From the NCBI GenBank assembly GCA_963678705.1, contig OY783223.1:5890001-5954000 (forward strand): a DNA stretch of 64,000 nt, read 5' to 3'. Within the stretch, counting starts at the first letter, position 1. Every line of letters starts with the position of its first letter. Made by a program: the position numbers and the translations under genes. A model generated the notes under the pieces. The model worked only from the letters and a program-made list of their open reading frames with translations. It made no database searches and had not been told where the DNA came from. This DNA comes from Panorpa germanica. Lineage: Eukaryota > Arthropoda > Insecta > Mecoptera > Panorpidae. Of the stretch, positions 12,552 through 24,174 are shown in pieces.

Positions 12552-14418
12552 AAAAATTCTGGATTACTTCTTGAAGTGTCTACTACATGGTCCAGAAGTT
12601 GCCAAAGTCCAAAGTTTAAAACCGTTGTTCATAAAAATTGACAAATAGTAAAAATCGCGGAAAAAACGGAATATTGTTAAAAAATTCATAACTTTATAAC
12701 AAACAAATATTAAGAAAAACGGGTGTAGACTTTTTTACCTTAGAGTATAAGCTTTCGAAAGAATGTAGTGTCTTTGGCGTGTGCTCCAAAAAGATGAATT
12801 ATTTGTGCACCAGAAAGTGGGGAATATTTTACGAATATACAATAAAAATATTGATATGAAATAAATTATTTTCATTACTTTATCAGCAATAAGCCTCCTG
12901 TTTTATGTTAATTTAAGATTTTTAGACTGCAAGCATGTTCCCCATTATTGCCAATGCATTGCACTAACCCTTGTGTGAATTCAGGTGCGGATATAAAAAA
13001 TAAACTATAAAGAAATTACAATAATGGTGAATTAGCATATCCTTGAACAGATAAAATCAACACAAGTTTCTTTCAGTGCGTAGTTTTTTATTGTTTACAA
13101 TTTCTATAACTTAAGTATGAAAGAGAGAGAGAGAGAGAGAGAGATTCTATTCTTAAAAAAATATTTTTTTAAATAAGAATCTTTTATTATTTAAATTAAA
13201 AGTACATGGTGTACTTGTAATTCATCTTACAAAAATAAGAGTGCATTGAACTCTAAATTATTCCACTTCAGGTATAAAAGAACAATGAAATCACCGTTCC
13301 ACTGTTTGGCGCTGGAGTTCAGTGTGATGGTGATGTTCCTGCCCTGTGAACGAATTACTTTATCTGGACATCTTCCTGATGGCTTTATTTCTGGAACAGA
13401 ACAAGACAGGTCAAACTGGAGTGACCTTAAAATGTCAGTTGGCTACGTCCTTAATTTTAAATTCTATTAAAGTTGGATCACACGTTTTGGAACAGGTCCC
13501 TACACCAAAAATTTCCACTTTATTTATTTGGAGATACATTCATTAGTGTTAATATAGGTTTTCAGTTTTTTCTGTTAGTTGCAGAAGTATTCAAACACTA
13601 AATTTTGACAGGACAGTGTTCTTTTTTATAGGCCATGTTTATAACCTATAATCTGTCAAAGTAAAATATACATCAAAATAAAGTTGCATGGTTTTTAAAC
13701 GAAGTACTTGAAGCACCAATACATACTGTGAACCTATACCTGATACAATTTTAAAATGAAATTTAAATTTGAAATGAATTACGAACTATTATTACTGAAG
13801 TCCAACGCATTCTTACGTTGCTTTAACATGTTTCTATGTAGGACCCCTTTTTACAGATTTTTGGGGCAAGCTGAGCACACTTTAGTACTGAAGGAACTTA
13901 AGTCTAGTAAAATAACTTCCGGCTTGAAATAATGTCATTTGAAAGTAAGGTAATAAAGAAAAGTATTTGCTATAAGAAATAGAACTATAAAATATTGAAA
14001 TATGCAAAAATTTAGACTTATAGCTTTTGCACAGTGTTGTACGAAACGACTGGAATATAAATACCGCGTTAGATAGATGAAACATGGGAATTCCTTATGA
14101 AATATTCAATGACGTCATGGTTTGGACGATTTAATGAGAAATAACACTAACGTGGTGAACATAGCATATATGATATACTCATGGCAAATGAAATATTTAA
14201 TATAAGTTGTATGAAAATGATGTCTACGTTTGCCAGACGACAAGTAATGCTAAATATTTTCTATCCTCAGAGGCGTCACGTCGTCAGAAAATTTGACAGA
14301 AGAGTATAAACCTTAATTAACATTTCTTACTTATTTTTCAAGTCCCAATACTCTTGCGGAATTAATGTTTTAGATATTGACTGTTAAAATTTTGCATCAG
14401 TAGTCAATTTTGTTCATA
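12552..14418. other. Sequence between inverted Harbinger-like fragments
   Basis: About 1.9 kb without a convincing gene. It includes the GA microsatellite at 13121-13144 and a perfect TGACGTCA at 14110-14117. Short ORFs around 13246-13546 lack recognisable domains. Confidence 0.5.
13121..13144. repeat. (GA)n microsatellite
   Basis: Uninterrupted AG/GA dinucleotide run of about 24 bp. Confidence 0.9.
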
Positions 14419-14660
14419 TTATTGAACAATAGTCATTCGGTATACTGATTGAAATACTGAATCATCCTCTGATAACTCTCTTGCAGCAACAAACAATCTG
14501 CGGTTAATGTTCTTTTCGATGTATGGATGAAGGCAATACATTCTACGTCTGATTCGTTGTCTTCTAATAAAAGCGTATGCTATAATCACATCTTCTTCAT
14601 CACTTGACATTTTCCCAATAAAGAAACGTGCTAACTGAGATGCAGAACACGTCTGGCGAA
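14419..14660 (-). pseudogene. PIF/Harbinger-type fragment, inverted second copy
   Basis: On the minus strand, ATG at 14610-14608 opens MSSDEEDVIIAYAFIRRQ and runs to 14419. It matches the 12.3-kb copy at nearly every residue, with WLHSY changed to CLHPY. It continues two words further into YRMT, equivalent to the F/YRMS motif of Harbinger proteins, then stops. An in-frame upstream extension to 14733 exists, but the match to the other copy supports the start at 14610. No catalytic DDE region is present. Confidence 0.5.
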
Positions 14661-15132
14661 TACATACCTGCAAAGGACCTGGAGAGGTTACCCAAATTCG
14701 GTTTCTGATCGTGTTAGTAACTGGGGCCCGCATCTGGTCTGCTTCTGATAACGAAACGATTGGGCTGGGTAATTCTAAACTACAGACATATTTGTGCTAA
14801 ACAGCGGTGATCTGGCTTTGCTGCACTGGGTGGGCGAGTGAACGAGTGTTGTGTTGTTATCAGCTCTGATAGCACCACATTACGAAACCAACTTGCCTGC
14901 CCGGTCGGCCGTATTCGTAGTTCATGAATATTTATGTGTTCCTGATATCTAACTCGATGTGCGGTCAGTCGTCCGCCCCGCTGCGGCCGTGCTGTTTTGT
15001 TGATAACACCAGGACGCCTACATTCACTAAATAGTTCACGGATATGGAATTTGTGCGTTAGGTGCTGTAGAAATTAAATCCATGGAAAGAAAAACGCACG
15101 GTTATAAATCAAAAACTAAACCCTTGCGCAAA
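14661..15132. other. GC-richer island upstream of the inverted Harbinger fragment
   Basis: Clearly richer in G, C and CpG than the flanks (GTCCGCCCCGCTGCGGCC near 14970). It could be the 5' region of the element or an old promoter. No ORF or core promoter element can be assigned with confidence. Confidence 0.35.
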
Positions 15133-15753
15133 AATCTTAATTTCTATAAAAGTGTACTATATATTGATAAAGTTGGTTACTAGAACCTCAAATGTTCAAT
15201 TATTTTTTAATAACTCCTTATATGTTAAGAGATATTAACAATTAAAAAAGTCATTTTGTCTCTTTAATTATTAAAGGGAGTCAACGTTGTACACATTCCA
15301 AGTGTATGTGACATCACAATCCTTGTGTAAGGTTACCAACCTTACAGCTCATAAATCTCTGCTATATGTATTTATATATCAAAAGATCGAATATTATTTA
15401 CAGCTATTTCAAAGAACAATAAAATTTCAATATTATGTCTGCCGTAACAGGTTTAAATAAAATAAAAACTTATTATTCTTTGATTTGACTTAATTATTTG
15501 ACTACCAACAGCTACAGAACATTACCACAGTACTGACCTACTCAACAAATAACTGACGTTAAAATGCATTTCACGTCATACAAATATGGCCGACCATTTC
15601 TAGCGCTAAAACTACAATTCAAACTTTTAATTGCTATATCTTCGTCAATATTTAGATATTTAATAAAATAGACACGCTAATACACATTTATTAACATCAA
15701 TTTCAATCAACAATTGAAAAATCGACCACTAAAAAATGAGGACACAAGCCCAT
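15133..15753 (-). mobile_element. Family A MITE, copy 5 (one end truncated)
   Basis: Matches copies 2 and 3 from CTTAATTTCTATAAAAGTG onward and ends in an intact AGGACACAAGCCCATT. The first ~20 bp, including the left terminal repeat, are missing. Confidence 0.85.
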
Positions 15754-16110
15754 TAAAAAACGAAGATTAAAGTTGAAACGAAACAAAACATTGAAGATTT
15801 TTTTCGGTTCTGTAAGAATCGTATGCCAGCTTCAATACCCTTATTGGTACTATACCAACAAATAAAATTAAAATGGCTGACATTCGACCATTCTTAGGGG
15901 TAGTTTTTTTTATTTTCAATTGAATAAATTTTGATATATATGTACCATATTTTGGCGTTTTTATTTTTTTATATAATTGAAAGTTAACGCAGAAAAGTTA
16001 ACGTAAGAATTTAAATTTTAGTAATAAATACCGTATCACACACACCCACTCGTATGCGTCTTTGTTGTATAAAAGTGCTGGCAAATTGTCGGATGCGACG
16101 TACCATTTAA

Positions 16111-16525
16111 TAGAATTCTCTATAACGTTGGATCCTTTTAATAATTAAAGAGAAAATAATGATTTTTTCATTTGTTAATATCGCCTGCAATCTCAGTAAA
16201 CATTTTGGAGTCACTTTGCCATCATATTAAAGATGCGTATGATTTTCTTGTCATGAAAGAGTTCATTTACAGTTCAGTTTCTATTTTATCGGCTACAAAT
16301 GGCAGAACAACTGTAGGAATACAAATGAAGATAAAGTTGATGCGCACTATAATTGAAGTCTAATAGTGATAGAAACGTCACAAAACAGGACACTTAACTA
16401 AATTGTTTACTGGAATATAAAGAGTTATTAAAAATAATTGAGCATATGAGGTTCTGATAATAAACTTTATCAATATATAGTACTGTTTTATAGAAATTAA
16501 GTCATAGTTCACAAGCCCATTATGT
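16111..16525 (+). mobile_element. Family A MITE, copy 6 (partial, interrupted)
   Basis: Only the right half of family A is present: from TAACGTTGGATCC to a mutated end (ATAGTTCACAAGCCCATT). It is split by a family B element between about 16183 and 16411, after TTGTTAATATC and before ATATAAAGAGTTATT. Confidence 0.75.
16183..16411 (-). mobile_element. Family B MITE nested in family A
   Basis: Inverted ends CAGTAAACATTTTGG and CTAAATTGTTTACTG flank ~220 bp that match the reverse complement of 27389-27648. Shared blocks include CAAAGTGACTCC and AAGTTGATGCG. No ORF of note. Being inside family A, it is the younger insertion. Confidence 0.72.
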
Positions 16526-16804
16526 CTAATTTGCGCCCTTAAAATATTACTGCATAATAACAAACACCATGTACAAGTAATATAACGTTAACACGAGATC
16601 TGACTCTATGATAGTTTTAGTTTCCTTTTTTACTTAAATATATAATAATGTCACATAATGTAATTAACCTCATTCTTGTTATTACATAATATCAGTGCTT
16701 TCCAAACTGTTTCACTTCACTTTTTATTAAAAAAATTTTGATATGACTATTTTTAAATATATAAAATTCTAAATTTTCGTTGTCTGAAGTAACTTAGATT
16801 ATCT
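16526..16804. other. Intergenic, nothing seen
   Basis: AT-rich DNA between repeats, with no recognisable element. Confidence 0.5.
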
Positions 16805-16965
16805 ACATTCCCAAGGTGGCGCTACTATTGACAAATCTATATGATTTTTAGATAGTACCAACCTTCAAACAATATGTGTCAAAATTTCATGACATACCGA
16901 CCATTAGTTTCCGATTTACAGTGGTTTTAGTGAAGCTACTTTTGTAATTTTCAAAACAATGTCTG
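16805..16965 (+). repeat. Family C dispersed repeat, copy 2
   Basis: Shares TTTTTAGATAGTACCAACCT, GTGTCAAAATTTCATG and ACCATTAGTTT...TTACAGT with the copies at 29.8 and 45.5 kb. Not coding. Confidence 0.6.
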
Positions 16966-17374
16966 TGAATTATTTTTTGCTAAAGAATAATTGCTAAATT
17001 GATTTGCGCTTCTTGCCTCTGTCTAAACATAGGAAGAATAGAATGAATGACATATTTATACAAAATAGATTGTTATTTGAGTTTTGTCATCCCCTGTAAA
17101 CTTTTCAGAGGACGCCTATGCTTCCGCCTAATAAACAATTCCAGATATTATGCAGATGCGATAGAAAATTCTTCTCCGCTCTCGTGCAAGCCGTGGTATT
17201 CAGTAATTTACAATCACAATTCTCATTGAAGGTTTTCAAGATGGCCGCCCAAGATGTTGATATTGCGTAAGCAAAACTCATTCACACATACATCATAGTC
17301 CATAGTAATATTCCAATGGAAGTAAAGACCATACATGATTTTACATGTCATCTACGTGGTACACTACCTCTCAG

Positions 17375-17570
17375 TGCATGGTCCATGTACTCCACAGCAG
17401 CACACGGTGACGGTGTCGGACCTCGTAACCCGGTTTTTCATAATTATCTCATACAAATACACAACAGAATGGAATGGAACGGCATTTTATTACACCAAGC
17501 AGAAATACCGTCATTCTCGAGAACTGCCGATCACAGAATTCCGAAACCCGAACCAAACACTGCTTAAACG
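17375..17570 (+). CDS. Candidate internal exon, unrecognised protein
   Basis: A 196-bp open block preceded by a good acceptor (CACTACCTCTCAG, ending 17374) and followed by a strong donor (ACG/GTGAGT from 17571). It encodes about 65 residues, including TTEWNGTAFYYTKQKYRHSR and FRNPNQTLLK. Base composition is richer in G and C than its flanks, as coding DNA would be here. A second frame is also open over the same stretch, which weakens the case. No partner exons or domain were recognised. It could be a lone exon of a gene with long introns, a retro-fragment, or chance. Confidence 0.3.
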
Positions 17571-17707
17571 GTGAGTTGTGATACCTCGAAAGATTTATTG
17601 GCTTTGAATAATTTGAATTACAAATTTACAAGTCCTACTCTTACTTGCTTTACACAAACTAATTTTAAGGTTCATTTTGTACCACTTATATTGAAACTTT
17701 GTAACAT

Positions 17708-17752
17708 ATTTCACTTGCTAGCTTACTACAAGCTAATGAAAGTGTTAAAAGC
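17708..17752 (+). repeat. Family D hairpin microrepeat
   Basis: CACTTGCTAGCTTACTACAAG then CTAAT: contains the stem TAGCTT/AAGCTA with a 5-nt loop. Related units lie at 19.6, 48.2-48.35 and 63.5-63.64 kb. Confidence 0.55.
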
Positions 17753-18244
17753 TGTGTATTACTCATATTAATAAAGTTATCTCTTAGGACCACAGCGACT
17801 AAGACTTGCTAAATTACCTTAAGTTATTGTTAAATCTCACTTAAACGAAAGCAATATTTTATTTAAAATGGTTAAATTTTGTCTGAAATGGTGCTTTTAT
17901 AACTCTACAAATCTTTAAGGGGGGGAGGATGGGGTTGGTAAAGTCAAAACGATAAAAGAGAAGCATATTTTCGATAATGTTTTTTGACGACACAGTTAAT
18001 ATATAATTATTTCTATAATTACTATATGATAAAATGACATATGAAGAATACTTTGTGAAATTTTCATAAATAAATATCAAGAAATGAGGCATTGACAGCG
18101 AATCTCCGCTGACGTCACACAAAAAAGTAACATTGCAATGTCACTCATAACTTATCACTGAATTTTCTGAAATCGAAAAACCAAAATGATTTCATTAGTT
18201 AATAAGTTTCTGCAGGTAAAGCTGTCTAGATTTACTTTTTTTAT

Positions 18245-18560
18245 TGAATTTTCAATTTATTACAGCACTTAAAAGTCAAAATACCGATTTTTCATGAAAA
18301 AAATTAGAAACTTTGTTATTTTATAATATGTTAAAATTAAAAAATTAACAAAAACTCGGCAGTGTTACCTCGGCCTTTATTTATGTAAAGAAAGAGTGTA
18401 CAAAATTTCAAAAGAATCGGTCCAGTAGATTTTGAGCTAGAGAGGACTATATCTCTGACAATTTTACTCCAATTGTCTTCAAATTTTTACACGATAAACT
18501 TAATATGTTGTACAATAATATAAATAAATAAAAAAAATGAAAAAAAAAAGTTGAAACCTT
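18245..18560 (+). repeat. Family E dispersed repeat, copy 1
   Basis: Matches 46739-47070 over ~300 bp. Shared blocks include ATACCGATTTTTCATGAAAA, GTTACCTCGGC, CAGTAGATTTTGAGCTAGAG and ACTTAATATRTTGTACA. It ends in an A-rich AATAAATAAAAA tail. It is flanked by TGACGTCACAC at 18110 and 18613. No ORF; class unknown. Confidence 0.65.
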
Positions 18561-19139
18561 TGAAAAAGTTGAAGTAAAAGAATCTCAAGTTCACAGGCTA
18601 TGACTGGTAAAATGACGTCACACACCGTTTCAAAATATTTGCGACAAGGAAATAAGACAACTAAACTATTGATTAAATTTTGGGCACCACTGCCCCTGAA
18701 CGAGGTGGTTTACTGGAACCGGATAAGGAAAACCATGCGTTGGTTTTTGCTTTGCGAAGACGCTTACTCTCCGTTGAAGTTCTCTTATACCTATGTACAT
18801 GTATTTGTATTTGTTTGACACTGGGTGTGCTAAAAGACAGGTGAATTTAATTTGCATATTACCTGTACCTCTACCTGAACATATGGTAATTTCTATATTA
18901 GTATTCCAACGAGCCATTCACTATTTTAATGGTTCGTTTCTTAAATTTTTATTACCGATGAAAATAACATAAAATATATGCTAATTCATTATTGACACTC
19001 ACACTGAAAATTAATTTTTCATGTACTTAGTAATTATGCGTGGCTGAAAACAATTATCTGGTTTTCAACAGCTACCGGTCGGACTAAATAGATGGCTGAA
19101 AGTGGAAGTAGTAATATCTAGTAGACTCATGATAGGTCA

Positions 19140-19480
19140 AACAAATCTTACTTATATTTAAAAAAGAACCTTAACCAATATGTGAACAATATAACAACAA
19201 CCAACTAACAGAAAAGCATATTATTCTTCAGTGTTACAAAATATTAATCACACAGACAAAACTGTAATATGCGTGAAGACTATAAGCAGATATTTGAAAG
19301 CAGAGAAAGTCTTAAAAACCTTACTGACTTTATCAATGAAACTAATTTAATCTCTTTATTTTAAATGCCCATACTCGTATTTATAAGTTGTAAATGATGT
19401 ATTGTAAATGTTTATAAATGTATATATTGTTTTAAGAGCTAATAACTTACCTTACATTAGCAGAAACCTTACCAGCAACC
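19140..19480 (+). pseudogene. LINE ORF2 C-terminus and 3' UTR, decayed
   Basis: In broken frames the sequence encodes TEKHIILQCYK, like the Zn-knuckle HxxxxC end of non-LTR ORF2 proteins, and then ESLKNLTDFINETNLISLF before a stop, a typical LINE C-terminus. The following 3' UTR (TATAAGTTGTAAATGATG... to GCTAATAACTT) recurs at 28215-28330. Confidence 0.55.
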
Positions 19481-19597
19481 AGCAGAAAATTTAATTTAAA
19501 AATACTTATCCAAATAATTACAAACTGGTTTTATAAAAGAACACTATTATATTCTACTAAATTGTAAAAGAATAAAGAGTCATTGGGTACAATATTG

Positions 19598-19645
19598 GTT
19601 TGTAGTGCAGTTTTACACTTGCTAGCTAGCTACTAGCTCATTTCA
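19598..19645 (+). repeat. Family D hairpin microrepeat
   Basis: TTTGTAGTGCAGTTTTACAC followed by TTGCTAGCTAGCTACTAGCT matches the unit at 48.3 kb. Confidence 0.5.
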
Positions 19646-19799
19646 AAGTTTATTTCCTACTTCTCTTGCAAATATCCGGTTTTGAATTAATTGGACTGTG
19701 TCTTATTTTACATAATACATTTTATAACACTATTTGTTTACAAAAATATCTTTGGCGATTCCTAAAGATGATAGAATCTCCCGGCAAACGTGTTTCGCG

Positions 19800-20400
19800 G
19801 AACAGCTTATAACTCCGCCATATTTAATAAGAAGGATATAAGAATATTTTTTAAGCAGGAGAAAGAAAGAAGTAGCGAGGAAACAGTTAAACTTCAGTCC
19901 AAAAAAATAGAGGATTTGCGGAAAGGAGATAAGAACAAGAGGTGGATGACGGAGATAGAGATAATAATAAAATAGTAAAGGAAGAGAGTCAAGAAGAAAT
20001 AGTAAAGTAAGAGAGTCAAGAGGAAATAGTAAAGATAGAGTGTTTATGCCTGTTTTAGACATAAGTGGAGAAGTGAAAACGAAGAGAGAAGGCAGGAAGG
20101 ATAGTGAAAAGATAATAGAGGGTTTGTCGAGAGGAGACAAGGAAGGCAAGAGGTGATAGATGAAGATACAGGCAATAAGGAAGGAGAAGCAGGAAACGGT
20201 GTGAATAAAGGAGGAGTAATGGACATGAAGAGAGAGGATCAAGAAAAGAAGAAACAGAAAGTACTATTCGAAGTAGTAATAGTCTTGAATAGTTTAAGTT
20301 TAGTTTTAACTTTGAATTTATATGAAATGCATTAAGAAATATAATAATGTAGATTGTAAAGCCGAAAGGCACACAATTAATGTAATAAATAATAATATTT
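19800..20400 (+). mobile_element. Purine-rich LINE 3' end (family G), copy 1
   Basis: Long A/G-rich stretch ending in GTAGATTGTAAAGCCGAAAG and an AATAATAAT-type tail, as in insect non-LTR elements. The block GTCGAGAGGAGACAAGGAAG near 20126 is shared with 48961. An open frame here (19790-19975) ends GDKNKRWMTEIEIIIK, echoed by GKRWMAEIKKRNEERE in the minus-strand copy at 30.6 kb, consistent with the end of an ORF2. 5' truncated. The 170-codon minus-strand ORF across it is an artefact of purine bias. Confidence 0.6.
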
Positions 20401-20404
20401 AATA

Positions 20405-22655
20405 TTTTTTAATCATTTTTTTATGTAATTATATTCACAAATATATATAGTATTTAATGACAATAAAAAATACATATGCTATAGTGACACAACACCTGAA
20501 ATTTATTTCTTTTTCAAACTGTGGACTTTCCAATGGAGATTTCGTACACTGTGTGAAATATTATACATTAGTGAACACCCTGTATATTCTATATACTTTT
20601 TCTTCATAATGAACTACATTATCTCACATAGAGGTATCAGGTATGAACTGAATTTGCTAAGATGTGTAACAAGACTCTGCTCTAACGTATTTTCTAGAAT
20701 TATTCTTAGTGCAGGAATTTGCTATCCTCAGCTTATAAGCATTATATTACTAAGTACACGTCGTCATCCAGTGACGCACACAAAATTATTCTAGGGGTTA
20801 AAAAAAGTGAAAACTCAACTTAAATTATTTTTAGTGTCGATTGCTGAACTCATAGCTTTCGCAAAAGTTAGTTACAACCATAGATCGGATGATTTTGCAA
20901 AATATATGAAGCCAGCCAAGAAAAACACAACAACGACATGTAATATTGTCTGTTGAAATCATCGTAAAACAAAAAAAGATGGCTTCAAAACTAAGTTATA
21001 CTTGGAGACCTAAAATACTTAATCCGACACTATAAAATCTGCCAACATATTAAGAGGTTGTCTAGTATCGAATGCAAATAAATTTATATCATTAACAAAT
21101 TTAGTTAAATACATTCTGACATGAAAACCCCTAAAGTTTTTTTTTACAATAAATAAAAAATGAATTCAAAATGGTTGTTAAAGGAATTGGGATCCTAGAT
21201 ATTAACTTTGACAGACAAGGGTCCTGGGATTTTGTTGAAATAATTTGATTGGTTATATCCTTGTTTGGACACGCCTACTATTATATATCTTCTAAAATGA
21301 TCTACAGTCAAGGGTACTGAGTTCCACACTAGGTTAATTCTAATTTATCATTGAAGTGGGTTAGAATCAGTGACGAATTTAGATGCGTGATGGTAAGGAC
21401 CTAAATTCAGTACCGAATTTATGCGGGTGGGTGTTCTAACCTAAAAAAAATAATTAATGAAGTTCTTATGGTATTGATTTTCTAAAAAAATATTTATATA
21501 CTAATATATGTAACTGAAATTAAATTTCAGAGAAGAATAAGTTGACCACCTTAACTAAATCAGCTAAATGTCGTTTCATTCTCCAACGTATAAAGAGAAT
21601 TTAGCCTGCAAAGTTTGTCCTTAATAATCCATATAAGAGGATAAAAATACAGTAGTTCCTCTCTAGTCTACTACAGAAACTTAAAAAAACATATATAGGA
21701 TTTTTCAACAAGAACTTTGTTTTTTAAAATAAAATAAAATAAGAAATTTAGATGAAAATGATTCAGATTTTAATTGTATTAGAAAGAGTAAGGTTTGGCA
21801 ATTATGAATCTCGATTCTTTTATCAAAATTTTCAATAACTTTCAATCACAATCGAAAAATAAAAATGAGCACGAACACATTGAGCATGCAAATGCTTCTT
21901 TTCAGAATTCTTCTTCTAATTTTTAGAAGCCCAAATGAGGCATTAATATATTTTGCGAGTTAATTATAAATTTGGAGTATTGTCAGGACCGTCTTAATTC
22001 ATATAGGAGCCCCAGTTTCAGGACTGCTCCGATCCCTCATATTTTGCGAATTTTGCTTAATTATTTTTGAAATTTTATTTTTCTAACTCGTGAAAAAACA
22101 TTAAAAAAATGAAGGTAATAAAGAAATTACATTTTGGTACCTATGTTACCTATGCTTAAAGTCGGCATTTATAACATTAGTAAATTATTTTCATAAAAGA
22201 CGCCCCTTTCAAAAAATCAAAAACCATGAAATCTATCTTTGAATAACCTTTCAAAGATAAATGCGGAGCAACTCGTAGATATAAAGAGCGACGCAGTAAG
22301 ATGTGAAGGATAGGTACACCTCTTACATTTGTTCAATTCTAGTACATACACCCATATATAAATAACACTTTTTAATAATAAAAACATATATAAATTGTTA
22401 TATATTTTTTATCTTAAATGAAACTATTTTTTAATTCTTTTATTTCTAACGTTTTATCAGATAAGGGTGTGAGTTCCTTCACTGCGGCAAAATCCACAGG
22501 GGCTGATAACACTTTGTAAGAGTATTTATCCGTAATAATGATTTTGAAGCAAACACAAATTAAAATGAAGAGATATATATTATACGAGGTATAAACAAAT
22601 TTAAAACCAAACCAAATACAGAAGCTCTAATTTTTATTTAATATTTGAGACGTCT
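20405..22655. other. Intergenic, no gene seen
   Basis: About 2.2 kb of AT-rich DNA with only short ORFs. CACCCTGTATA at 20576-20586 is one of several transposon-end-like words. No RNA gene or full repeat was recognised. Confidence 0.5.
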
Positions 22656-22659
22656 GGCT

Positions 22660-22775
22660 TAGCAATTGACGGAGATATAGCTACTTAAAGTAAGAAATTT
22701 TTTTCTACCGTTTCATTTTTAACCATATTACCAAATAATTTTTGATCCCTTTAATGTTTAAGGCGAATCAGTTGT
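22660..22775 (+). repeat. Possible degenerate family A fragment
   Basis: TTGACGGAGATATAGCTACTTAAAG and then GATCCCTTTAATGTTTAA resemble two interior blocks of family A separated by deletions. Weak match. Confidence 0.3.
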
Positions 22776-22779
22776 GAAT

Positions 22780-24165
22780 ATTTTTATGTAATAATTTAGG
22801 ACATCCATCGAAAACTGGCATAACATTTGGGCAATTTGGGCATGACCAAATTGGTAACTTACCGCTAATTAGTTGCTTCATTCGCCATTTCGTCGTTTAG
22901 GAACAATCCTGCAAGCTTGACCTTCAAGATGGCAGTGAGTGGTGGCTAAATTATTATTTTTTCGAAAAAAAATGAAAGCTGATGAACTTGCTACTAATTT
23001 GTTGCTCTGCAAAGTTGAAAATGCATTACATTTTTTTGAAAATATGTTGCTGTTTTTTACAGCTGCCTCTGCCGCAGATGATTTCTTTGTAAAATGGTAC
23101 AAATTCTATTTGGAGTATCATAGATTCCATTACATCCACTAAAATTTCAATAAGTCTCAAGTGATGATCTTTCTGCAAAATCACAAAGTCTATTCTATTC
23201 TACATTTGTTACAGATTTGTTTTTTGATGACACAGTGTCTTCGAGTTCAATCCCTAGACCAGAGTTTTATTTTCTGGGTTTGGTTGTTATCAAGTTAAAT
23301 TGATTAACACAAACTTATCAAGCGGTGTTGTTCATATACATGTTTTTTGTTTGTTTATTAATTAGGATATTACAACCAAGCTGCGATTTATCTATTAATT
23401 TGTAGTTAAACAATTTTATTCAGTTCCAGTCGACTGACTAGTTCCTAAAGATTAATAAACACTTCTTGGCACACATATATCAGGCCAAAACTCTACAAAA
23501 ACTGCCAACATATTAGTCTGCATCGGAAATAGGCCGAAGTTAATTAAATTCAATTAAAAGTGGAGTCTATGAGGAATCACTCAGTCTATATGTACGACAA
23601 CGCGCTACTGGCAATATGAAAGAAAATGTATTCAGAACAGAAATGTAGAAAAGGTTGTCCAGCTCTATTTTTGGGCGTTTTAATATAGATCGATGCGTGA
23701 CCTCGCGGGTTGGCATGGGAACCTTATATCCACTGACCGACGCTCAGTTTTCTTTATCAGAATCTCTTTTCCTAGCTTTGTGTTCAATTCATTTCTTTTT
23801 CACTAGTTAAATTGGTTCTACTAATGATTCAATCTTTTGTAAAGAATTCTACGTAATAATTAGTTTAAAATTACTTTAATTAAGGCTACGACTGTTTATT
23901 AGAGTCAGTAGCGTGCCGAGACTAATTGGGGCTTTCGTGCAGTAACAGTTAGCACCGAGCATATTTGAAATTTACCTTTTTTTTTACTTTCCACGCAAAA
24001 TCAATTGTATATAGTCATAACTGAACGAGTTTTGGGGGTTTCTGTTCTAAATTTATTCTAAAAAGAAATCAACTTATCCTCCGCCGAAATATGCGTACAA
24101 AAAGCTTAATTTGGCACTGTTGGTGTAGTATCTTAAAAAGTAAAAATAGAAACATGTCAAATTTT
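22780..24165. other. Intergenic, no gene seen
   Basis: No supported ORF. A TTATAT-to-TCAGTT pair at 23724-23749 resembles a TATA/initiator arrangement but is spaced somewhat short and has no gene behind it. Confidence 0.45.
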
Positions 24166-24174
24166 AATGAATCA

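Noticed and set aside
19730-20242. 170-codon minus-strand ORF, very Leu/Ser/Phe-rich
   Set aside because: It is the complement of a purine-rich LINE 3' end. Pyrimidine-rich strands lack stop codons by composition, and no domain is visible.
23724-23749. TATA/initiator-like pair
   Set aside because: Spacing is shorter than usual and there is no gene or transcript-like signal downstream.
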